Assembly: GCA_937895645.1 (NCBI GenBank)
Contig: CALBKQ010000081.1
Span: 1-6,795, forward strand
Direction: 5' to 3'
Length of the DNA stretch: 6,795 nt
Origin: an uncultured Clostridia bacterium
GTDB taxonomy: Bacteria; Bacillota; Clostridia; Oscillospirales; Acutalibacteraceae
Shown: positions 1 to 5,816 of the stretch, in pieces
Layout of the letters: each line of letters opens with the position of its first letter
Position numbering within the stretch: the stretch's first letter is position 1
Translations under genes and position numbers: made by a program
Notes under the pieces: generated by a model
Seen by the model: only the letters and a program-made list of their open reading frames with translations
Told to the model about the DNA's origin: nothing
The model's database searches: none

Positions 1-1220
1 TTGGTGTTGCACAAAAAGAGAAAATCAAAGAAAAGTTCCCCGGTGTTGATGTATTGACACTTTCGGCGACACCAATTCCAAGAACACTTAATATGGCTAT
101 GTCGGGAATTCGAGATATGTCAGTTATTGAAGAAGCACCATCGGACCGTTTTCCTGTGCAGACTTATGTGGTTGAACATAATCTCCCACTACTTTGTGAA
201 GCGATGGAAAAAGAACTTCGTCGTGGCGGTCAGGTTTATTTCTTACACAACCGCGTTGAAACTATTGATGGTGTTGCACTTTCAATCAAGGAATATCTGC
301 CTGACGCACGAATTGCTACGGCTCACGGTAAAATGAACGAAGAACAGTTAAGCGACATCTGGCGAGATTTAATGAATGGTGAAATTGACATTCTTGTATG
401 CACCACCATTATTGAAACTGGCGTTGATGTGCCCAACGCTAACACTCTCATCATTGAAGATGCTGACAAATTAGGACTCGCTCAACTTCATCAGTTGCGT
501 GGTCGTGTAGGCAGAAGTGCACGTAGGGCTAGTGCATATCTCACATACAAAAGAGACAAGAATTTATCAGAAGTTGCATACAAACGATTACAGGCAATCC
601 GTGAATACACCGAGTTCGGCTCAGGCTTCAAGATTGCCATGCGTGACCTTGAAATCCGCGGTGCAGGTAATCTTTTAGGCGCACAACAGCACGGTCATCT
701 TGCAGCAGTCGGCTATGATATGTATATGAAACTTTTAGGTGAAGCAATCAGTAATGAAAAGGGCGAAACACCTAAAAACTCAAAAGAATGTCTTATCGAC
801 CTGCAAATTAACGCTCACATTCCTGATAAATATATTACTGCACTGTCACAACGACTTATGATTTACCGCAGGATTGCAGATATACGCGCATTTCAGGATG
901 CTGAAGATGTTCGTGACGAACTGCGTGACCGTTTCGGTGATATTCCACCTTCAGTTGAAGGTCTTATTGAGGTATCACTTTGTAGAAACAAGGCATCTGC
1001 TTTAGGAATATACGAAATAGGTCAGCGTGGAGATACAATCGCTCTTTACTGTGAAGATATTGACGCTTCATTAGTCCTTGATATTTCATCAGTTATGAGA
1101 AAACGCGTTTCTGTTACATCGTCAGGCAAAAAGAGTATAAATGTTAAAAAATTACAAGAACAGACTTCTCTTGACACACTTAAAGAGATTTTTGAAGTTG
1201 TGGAGGCTTGTAGAAAATGA
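1..1220 (+). CDS. mfd: Transcription-repair coupling factor Mfd, C-terminal part (5' end outside window)
   Basis: Mfd is a cytoplasmic double-stranded DNA translocase that removes RNA polymerase stalled at lesions and recruits UvrA for nucleotide excision repair. The first full codon is at base 3 and the frame is open from the window edge, so the gene starts upstream; the TTG at 54 is an internal Leu codon, not a start. Visible are the end of the helicase core with the LSATPIPRT motif (bases 54-86), the second RecA-like domain with TTIIETGVDVP (from about 402) and the HQLRGRVGRS motif VI (about 489-518), then the RGAGNLLG segment (about 657-680) typical of Mfd rather than RecG. The last 150 or so residues match the C-terminal regulatory TRCF domain. 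About 405 residues are present, the expected remainder for a protein near 1,150 residues. The stop overlaps the next start as ATGA. Nothing is broken or unusual in the visible part. Confidence 0.97.
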   Translation, partial: GVAQKEKIKEKFPGVDVLTLSATPIPRTLNMAMSGIRDMSVIEEAPSDRFPVQTYVVEHNLPLLCEAMEKELRRGGQVYFLHNRVETIDGVALSIKEYLPDARIATAHGKMNEEQLSDIWRDLMNGEIDILVCTTIIETGVDVPNANTLIIEDADKLGLAQLHQLRGRVGRSARRASAYLTYKRDKNLSEVAYKRLQAIREYTEFGSGFKIAMRDLEIRGAGNLLGAQQHGHLAAVGYDMYMKLLGEAISNEKGETPKNSKECLIDLQINAHIPDKYITALSQRLMIYRRIADIRAFQDAEDVRDELRDRFGDIPPSVEGLIEVSLCRNKASALGIYEIGQRGDTIALYCEDIDASLVLDISSVMRKRVSVTSSGKKSINVKKLQEQTSLDTLKEIFEVVEACRK

Positions 1221-1906
1221 TAGGTACAATAGTTAATACTGCCACCATTCTTACAGGTAGTATTGTTGGCAGTTTACTGAAAAAAGGAATAAAAGAAAAG
1301 TACACAAAATGTCTTATGAATGCTATGGGACTTGCGGCGGCAGGTATTGGCATAAACTCGGTTGTTCAGAATATGCCCAACAGCAAATACCCTGTGCTTT
1401 TCATTGTCAGTCTTGCTCTTGGCTCGCTTTTAGGTAATATAATTGATTTGGACAAGCGTTTTAATGCACTTACTGAGAAAAAAGGTAAAAGCGAGTTGGG
1501 CAAAGGACTTTCAACCGCTATACTTCTTTTCTGCATTGGCAGTCTTTCAATTCTTGGTCCTATAAACTCGGCACTTTATAACGACCATACATATCTTTTT
1601 ACAAATGCTACACTTGATTTTGTGACAAGTATGGTATTAGCTTCAACTTACGGTATTGGTATTGCCCTTGCAGCACCTGTGCTTTTCTGTTGGCAAGGCG
1701 GGATTTACATTCTTGCAACATTTTTAGGGGAATTTATGAGCCCTGAACTTATGTGTGAAATAAGCGTTGTCGGCGGATTTTTAATTGCATCATCAGGACT
1801 TAGTATTCTCGAAATAAAGAACTTAAAAACACTTAACATGTTACCTGCCCTTATTATTCCACCTGTCTGGTTTATAATTTTATGGGTTGTGTCACTTATT
1901 AAGTGA
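1217..1906 (+). CDS. DUF554 family (YqgA/YdfK-type) integral membrane protein
   Basis: A 229-residue hydrophobic protein of the DUF554 family, whose E. coli member is YqgA; its biochemical role is not established and I do not assign one. The recognisable features are an N-terminal helix starting MIGTIVN (residues 2-21), Gly-rich helices at about 34-51 and 58-77, LLFCIGSLSILGPIN (about 103-117), a LDFVTSMVLAS segment (133-143), VVGGFLIASSGL (184-195) and NMLPALIIP (207-215) near the end. About seven membrane segments are predicted by eye, and length is normal for the family. The ATG at 1217 overlaps the mfd stop, with GGAGG at 1202-1206 ten bases upstream, so translation is probably coupled to mfd. 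The next gene starts 18 bases after the stop. Its last codons lie in a 26-base sequence that recurs exactly at 3770-3795, after the next gene. Confidence 0.9.
   Translation: MIGTIVNTATILTGSIVGSLLKKGIKEKYTKCLMNAMGLAAAGIGINSVVQNMPNSKYPVLFIVSLALGSLLGNIIDLDKRFNALTEKKGKSELGKGLSTAILLFCIGSLSILGPINSALYNDHTYLFTNATLDFVTSMVLASTYGIGIALAAPVLFCWQGGIYILATFLGEFMSPELMCEISVVGGFLIASSGLSILEIKNLKTLNMLPALIIPPVWFIILWVVSLIK
1869..1894 (+). repeat. 26-base direct repeat, copy 1 (inside the DUF554 3' end)
   Basis: Exactly identical to 3770-3795. Here it codes for the end of the DUF554 protein (W-F-I-I-L-W-V-V-S), four codons before its stop including the stop itself. Together with copy 2 it brackets the first OpgB-like gene. 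It contains TATAAT (1873-1878) by chance of coding; there is no matching -35 element. Confidence 0.93.
1892..1906. promoter_or_regulatory. Perfect palindrome TCACTT-ATT-AAGTGA at the DUF554 stop
   Basis: Six-base arms with a three-base centre, overlapping the last four sense codons and the stop of the DUF554 gene and ending 18 bases before the ATG of the first OpgB-like gene. It could be a protein-binding site or a small hairpin affecting translation of the downstream gene. It has no U-tract and is too weak for a terminator. The corresponding place upstream of the second paralogue does not keep the palindrome. Function is inference only. Confidence 0.3.
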
Positions 1907-1924
1907 TTAGAAAGGAAACACATT

Positions 1925-3757
1925 ATGGTTTGGCTTGGAGCAATTACTGTAGGAGTTCTTATCGGTATTGCCGATATGTTCCTTTTATCTAACGAAAAAA
2001 GTATCAAGAGATGGATTATTGTTATTCTTCGTGACAGTATGATTTCTGTACTTTCTGCCATGGCCCTTGCAGACACAATTCTTGGTGTGAAAAATGTTTT
2101 TGCAATATCTTCACAGCGAATTTCTTACAGTTGGAAATTTTTAGGTCTTGTTCTTGCTGTTGGTGTTATATTCTTTATTATTTCAGGATTTATAAAACGC
2201 ATTTTTGTATTTGAATTTAACCCTAAAAATCAAAAAAGAGGCACACTTGCTCTTAAAATTTTCTCAACTGTTCTTTTTGCACTTGGTATTGCAGCATACA
2301 CAGGTACACTTTGGGGTAAAGAAGCATTTGGCGAACTTTCACCTGACCAGATTATCATCAATCTTAACTCTCCTATTGAGGGGACTGACATTGGTGTTTA
2401 CATTTCACTGTTTTCAGGTCCGGTGCTTAAAACAGTTTTATTTACGGTTTTTTACTGCACTTTTGTTTTTCCACAATACAAGCTTGTTTACAACAAAGGC
2501 GAAAAGCATATAGCTTTTCTTCCTGAAATTGCTATAAGAATTGTTTCTGTTGTACTTGCTGTTACAATGCTTATTGGTGGTTGTGCTTTTGGTATTGAAA
2601 GATTCCAACTTACAACTCTTTTTGACGCGTATCTTAACGACTCATCATACATTGAAGATAATTTTACAGACCCTGAAACTACTGATATTAAGTTTCCTGA
2701 AGAAAAACGAAATCTTATTTTTATCTACCTTGAATCAATAGAAAACACATTCTTTTCTAAAGACCTTGGTGGGTATTTTGAAGAAAACTATATGCCTGAC
2801 CTTGCTGAACTCTCAAAAGAAGGTATAAGTTTTTCACACAAAGAAAGTGGTTTTGGCGGACCATTCAGCACATTCGGGTCAGGATGGTCAGTTGCCGCAA
2901 TGGTAAATATGAACACAGGACTTCCTATGAAAGTGCCGGTTGACGGCAACTCTTACGGTGCACCTGATAATTTTTTGCCAGGTGCTACAACATTAGGCGA
3001 TATACTTCACGAACAGGGATACGAACAATCTATGATGTTTGGCGCTGATGCAGCTTTTGGCGGACTTAATTTCTTCTTTGAGTCTCACGGAGATTTCAAT
3101 ATTCTTGACCACAAAGGCGTTATTGAACAAGGTTGGTTACCTGAACATTATAATGTTTGGTGGGGTTATGAAGACGACAAACTTTATGAGTTTGCAAAAA
3201 CAGAGCTTTCACGACTTGCTTCTTTAGATAAACCATTTAATTTTGTTATGGAGACTGCTGACACCCACGCTCCTGACGGATATTTAAGCCCTAACGCCGA
3301 AAATAAATACAAATCACAATATGCAAATTGTATTTATTATAGTCAGGCTGAAGCAGTTAAGTTTGTTCGTTGGATTCAAGAACAAGATTTCTATGAAAAC
3401 ACTACTATTATTATCATTGGCGACCATTTGAGTATGGCAGATTCATTTGTTGGTGATATTACAAACTATAAGCGCACAACATATAATCTATTCTTAAATC
3501 TTCCTGAAAAGCTTGAAAATGTCCCGACGGAACGCACCTTTAACAGAAAATGGGCTCCATTTGATATGTTCCCAACAACACTTGCAAGTATCGGTGTTGA
3601 AATAGATGGTAATCGTCTTGGTATAGGTACAAATATGTTCTCTGAACAAGAAACACTTATTGAAAGAGATGGATTTACGAAAGTTAACAATGAGTTGAAA
3701 AATCGCAGTATCTTCTATAACAATAATATTCTTGTTGACACAGAAACTGTTAGTTAA
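1925..3757 (+). CDS. OpgB/LtaS-like membrane phosphoglycerol transferase, paralogue 1
   Basis: A 610-residue polytopic protein with an extracellular sulfatase/alkaline-phosphatase-superfamily domain. Six helices are visible (about 3-22, 38-56, 71-92, 107-127, 160-183, 202-224). The loop DQIIINLNSPIEGT (141-154) is characteristic of LTA synthase/OpgB proteins. The catalytic domain (about 260-600) shows IYLESIENTFF with metal-ligand Glu270, the nucleophile region GSGWSVAAM with Ser319 where OpgB and LtaS have Thr, WWGYEDD (412-418), ADTHAPDG with His448, GDHLS with Asp500 and His501, and NRLGIGTNMFS near the end. The block order matches E. coli OpgB better than LtaS, but the long C-terminal extension of OpgB is absent. 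By family it should transfer phosphoglycerol from phosphatidylglycerol to a glycan or lipid; the acceptor is unknown. ATG 1925 is preceded by AAAGGA (1911-1916). It lies 18 bases after the DUF554 gene, probably in the same transcript. Confidence 0.88.
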   Translation: MVWLGAITVGVLIGIADMFLLSNEKSIKRWIIVILRDSMISVLSAMALADTILGVKNVFAISSQRISYSWKFLGLVLAVGVIFFIISGFIKRIFVFEFNPKNQKRGTLALKIFSTVLFALGIAAYTGTLWGKEAFGELSPDQIIINLNSPIEGTDIGVYISLFSGPVLKTVLFTVFYCTFVFPQYKLVYNKGEKHIAFLPEIAIRIVSVVLAVTMLIGGCAFGIERFQLTTLFDAYLNDSSYIEDNFTDPETTDIKFPEEKRNLIFIYLESIENTFFSKDLGGYFEENYMPDLAELSKEGISFSHKESGFGGPFSTFGSGWSVAAMVNMNTGLPMKVPVDGNSYGAPDNFLPGATTLGDILHEQGYEQSMMFGADAAFGGLNFFFESHGDFNILDHKGVIEQGWLPEHYNVWWGYEDDKLYEFAKTELSRLASLDKPFNFVMETADTHAPDGYLSPNAENKYKSQYANCIYYSQAEAVKFVRWIQEQDFYENTTIIIIGDHLSMADSFVGDITNYKRTTYNLFLNLPEKLENVPTERTFNRKWAPFDMFPTTLASIGVEIDGNRLGIGTNMFSEQETLIERDGFTKVNNELKNRSIFYNNNILVDTETVS

Positions 3758-3769
3758 TAACAAGTGTTC

Positions 3770-3795
3770 GGTTTATAATTTTATGGGTTGTGTCA
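3770..3795 (+). repeat. 26-base direct repeat, copy 2: fossil of the DUF554 C-terminus between the paralogues
   Basis: Exactly identical to 1869-1894 but now non-coding, 12 bases after the stop of paralogue 1. Read in the DUF554 frame it gives F-I-I-L-W-V-V-S, then L-V and a TAA (3802-3804), against S-L-I-K-stop in the real gene, so even the stop lies at nearly the same place. The 15 bases before it match the corresponding DUF554 codons at 9 positions, and the match then ends at the stop of paralogue 1. The simplest reading is a remnant of a duplicated gene end. It also contains TATAAT (3774-3779). Confidence 0.9.
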
Positions 3796-3816
3796 TTAGT
3801 ATAATTGTGATATTAT
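3788..3816 (+). promoter_or_regulatory. Possible extended -10 promoter for paralogue 2
   Basis: TTGTGT (3788-3793) and TATTAT (3811-3816) are separated by 17 bases, and TG at 3808-3809 gives an extended -10, TGATATTAT. A second TATAAT at 3800-3805 has no -35 partner. No convincing terminator lies between the paralogues, so the second gene could also be read from upstream. The -35 is weak and the region is A+T-rich, so a chance match is possible. Confidence 0.35.
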
Positions 3817-3852
3817 TTTATTAAATAAACAAATCTAAAAAGGGGTTTTACT

Positions 3853-5670
3853 ATGCTTTGGTTATGTGTTATTTTAGCAGGAATTTTAGTAACTGTTGCA
3901 GATGTTTTTCTGTTTGCAAAAGACAAACGTCCTGCAACATGGATTCACGCTTTTTTCCGTGATACCTTTACTGTAAATCTTATTTCATTTTTCCTTATGA
4001 AATATCTTCTTAATGTGGAAAACATTTTTGACGCGTCTGGTCACGGTCCTTTGTATATCGTAAAATTTGCAGCATTATCATTTGTTATTGGTGTTGCGTT
4101 TTTGTGTGTGATTGGATTTATCAAGAATATTCTTCAATTTGAATATGAAGAGCCTAAACGCAAAAAAGGTGCTATGGCTATAAAAATCATTTCTACTGTT
4201 TTCTTTGCACTTGGCGTTGCTGCGATTACAGGCACATTATGGGGCAAAGAGGCTTTTGGTGACCTTTCTCCTGACCAGATTCTCATTAATCTTAACTCCC
4301 CTACTGAGGGTACTGATGTTGGTGTTTACATTTCTCTTTTCGAAGGTCCTGTACTTATAACAGCACTTCTTACTGCTTTGTTCTGCATTGTTGTATTCCC
4401 TAAATATAAGGTTACATATAAAAAGAATGAGAAAAAATCAACCTTTCTTTCTGCAGTTGCAATCAGAGTTTTATGTTTCTTACTTGCAATTACCATTCTT
4501 GTTGGTGGTTGTGCTTTTGGTATTGAAAGATTCCAGCTTATGACACTTTTCTCTGCATATTTCAATGACTCACCATATATTGAGGAGAACTTTGTTGACC
4601 CTAACAAAGCAAATCTTAAATTCCCTGAACATAAACGAAATCTTATTCATATTTATCTTGAATCAATGGAAAATACATATTTTTCAAAAGATTTAGGTGG
4701 TTATTTTGATGAAAATCTTATGCCAGACCTTGCTGAACTTTGTAAAGAAGGATACAGTTTTTCACACTTAGATAAAGGTTTTGGTGGCCCTCCTACATCA
4801 ACAGGTGGTAACTGGTCAATTGCATCAATGGTGAATATGAATACAGGTCTTCCTATGAAAGTTCCATTTGACCATAATGCTTATGGTACAAAAGATAATT
4901 TCTTACCTGGCGCTACAACATTAGGCGATATTTTGGAAGAACAAGGCTATGAACAGTCTGTTATGTTCGGTGCAGAAGCCGCTTTTGGTGGTTTGAATTT
5001 CTATTTTGAATCTCACGGTAATTTCAACATTTATGACCACAAAGCTGCTAAAGAATTAGGTTGGATACCTGAAGACTACAAAGTTTTTTGGGGTTATGAA
5101 GACGACAAACTTTATGAATATGCTAAAAACGAACTTACACGACTTTATGAAACAGGCAAACCTTTCCACTTTGTTATGGAAACTGCCGACACCCACGGTC
5201 CTAACGGATATTTAAGCAAAAATGCTGAAAAGAAATTTGACAACCAATATGCTAACTGCATTTATTACAGTCAGGCAGAGGCAGTTAAATTTGTCCGTTG
5301 GATTCAGGCACAACCTTTCTATGAAAATACTACAATTGTCCTTATAGGTGACCATTTAAGTATGGCAAAATCATTCTTTGATGATGTGAAAAACTACAAG
5401 CGCACATGCTTTAATCTTTTCATTAATCCACCTCAGGAATTATGTAACATTGACGACGGCAGACTTCAGAATCGTGATTGGGCTGTATTTGATATGTTCC
5501 CAACTCTTGTTGCTTGTCTTGGTGTTGAATTTGACGGCAACCGTCTTGGAATTGGCACAAATCTCTTTTCTGATGAGCAAACACTCTTTGAACGTGATGG
5601 CGTTGCAGAAGTTAATAAAGAATTAGAAAATCGCAGTAATTTTTATAACAAAAACTTCCTTTTTAGTTAA
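3853..5670 (+). CDS. OpgB/LtaS-like membrane protein, paralogue 2, lacking the usual nucleophile
   Basis: A 605-residue paralogue of the preceding gene, aligning to it with no gaps for about 600 residues. It has the same six helices, DQILINLNSPTEGT loop (141-154) and extracellular catalytic domain. Glu270, W-G-Y-E-D-D (413-418), ADTHGPNG with His448, Asp500 and His501 of GDHLS, and NRLGIGTNLFS are all kept. At residue 319, where OpgB has its Thr and paralogue 1 has Ser, this protein has Gly (GGNWSIASM). Hydroxyl residues at 315-317 (T-S-T) and Ser322 are close by. It may be inactive, may use a neighbouring hydroxyl, or may regulate or bind rather than transfer. Residues 1-100 are only about 36% identical to paralogue 1 by hand count, against about 76% for 101-170 and 261-340. 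AGGGG (3841-3845), seven bases before ATG 3853, fixes the start. A strong terminator follows at 5722-5748. The frame is intact, which suggests the gene is maintained. Confidence 0.86.
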   Translation: MLWLCVILAGILVTVADVFLFAKDKRPATWIHAFFRDTFTVNLISFFLMKYLLNVENIFDASGHGPLYIVKFAALSFVIGVAFLCVIGFIKNILQFEYEEPKRKKGAMAIKIISTVFFALGVAAITGTLWGKEAFGDLSPDQILINLNSPTEGTDVGVYISLFEGPVLITALLTALFCIVVFPKYKVTYKKNEKKSTFLSAVAIRVLCFLLAITILVGGCAFGIERFQLMTLFSAYFNDSPYIEENFVDPNKANLKFPEHKRNLIHIYLESMENTYFSKDLGGYFDENLMPDLAELCKEGYSFSHLDKGFGGPPTSTGGNWSIASMVNMNTGLPMKVPFDHNAYGTKDNFLPGATTLGDILEEQGYEQSVMFGAEAAFGGLNFYFESHGNFNIYDHKAAKELGWIPEDYKVFWGYEDDKLYEYAKNELTRLYETGKPFHFVMETADTHGPNGYLSKNAEKKFDNQYANCIYYSQAEAVKFVRWIQAQPFYENTTIVLIGDHLSMAKSFFDDVKNYKRTCFNLFINPPQELCNIDDGRLQNRDWAVFDMFPTLVACLGVEFDGNRLGIGTNLFSDEQTLFERDGVAEVNKELENRSNFYNKNFLFS

Positions 5671-5721
5671 GACTTGATAAAGTTATTTTCAAAAAACGAA
5701 TTAAAGCATAAAAATTATTAG

Positions 5722-5748
5722 AAAAACCTCCTTTTATGGAGGTTTTTT
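5722..5748 (+). terminator. Rho-independent terminator after paralogue 2
   Basis: A ten-base-pair stem, AAAAACCTCC (5722-5731) with GGAGGTTTTT (5738-5747), closes a TTTTAT loop and runs into a T tract. It lies about 50 bases after the stop of paralogue 2 and ends the mfd/DUF554/paralogue unit, separating it from the epimerase gene. The A-rich left arm could also give weak termination from the other direction, but no gene points that way here. Confidence 0.92.
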
Positions 5749-5751
5749 AAC

Positions 5752-5780
5752 TTTACAAAGCATATTTTATGTGCTAAAAT
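5752..5780 (+). promoter_or_regulatory. Promoter of the epimerase gene
   Basis: TTTACA (-35, 5752-5757) and TAAAAT (-10, 5775-5780) are spaced by exactly 17 bases, and TG at 5772-5773 makes an extended -10 (TGCTAAAAT). It sits just after the terminator and 37 bases before the ATG at 5817, an ordinary leader length. Each hexamer differs from consensus at one position. No riboswitch-like structure is seen in the short leader. Confidence 0.75.
5759..5775. promoter_or_regulatory. Palindrome in the promoter spacer, candidate operator
   Basis: AGCATATTTTATGTGCT is an inverted repeat with arms AGCATAT and ATGTGCT around TTT, with one T/G mismatch in the arms. It fills the spacer between the -35 and -10 elements of the epimerase promoter and touches the first base of the -10, the classic place for a repressor site. 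No regulator gene is in the window, so its binder is unknown. Confidence 0.45.
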
Positions 5781-5804
5781 TTTCTTGTATTTTATAAGAT
5801 TTAT

Positions 5805-5810
5805 GAGGTG
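5805..5810 (+). promoter_or_regulatory. Ribosome binding site that sets the epimerase start
   Basis: GAGGTG lies six bases upstream of ATG 5817, the only in-frame start with a good site. The ATG at 5803 is out of frame. Confidence 0.8.
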
Positions 5811-5816
5811 AAAAAT

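Noticed and set aside
54..56. TTG as a start codon for the first gene
   Set aside because: The frame is open to the window edge and the upstream residues GVAQKEKIKEKFPGVDV fit Mfd, so this is an internal Leu codon.
1705..2076. Reverse-strand open frame of 123 codons
   Set aside because: It spans two well-supported + strand genes, has no recognisable protein features, and is a coding shadow. The same holds for reverse frames at 3466-3763, 4326-4607 and 5949-6146.
2205..2741. Short + strand frames inside paralogue 1 (also 127-336, 3039-3227, 6550-6735)
   Set aside because: All are out-of-frame shadows with low-complexity translations lying wholly within confident genes.
3735..3779. TTGACA (3735-3740) with TATAAT (3774-3779) as a consensus promoter
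   Set aside because: The spacing is 33 bases, about twice what RNA polymerase accepts, and TTGACA lies in coding sequence.
1869..3795. Paralogue 1 as a transposon or integrative element, with the repeats as target-site or att duplications
   Set aside because: There is no integrase or transposase, no terminal inverted repeats, and the cargo is simply a paralogue of the next gene. Tandem duplication or homologous recombination explains it better.
3813..3828. TTATTT-TATT-AAATAA inverted repeat as a terminator between the paralogues
   Set aside because: The stem is entirely A-T and has no T tract after it; it would be unstable and is likely compositional.
3853..5670. Paralogue 2 as a pseudogene
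   Set aside because: It is full length and ungapped against paralogue 1, has a good ribosome binding site and keeps most catalytic motifs; only the nucleophile position is changed.
5671..5816. Small RNA or riboswitch in the gap before the epimerase gene
   Set aside because: The gap is accounted for by a terminator, a promoter and a short leader; no further paired structure or known aptamer pattern is visible.
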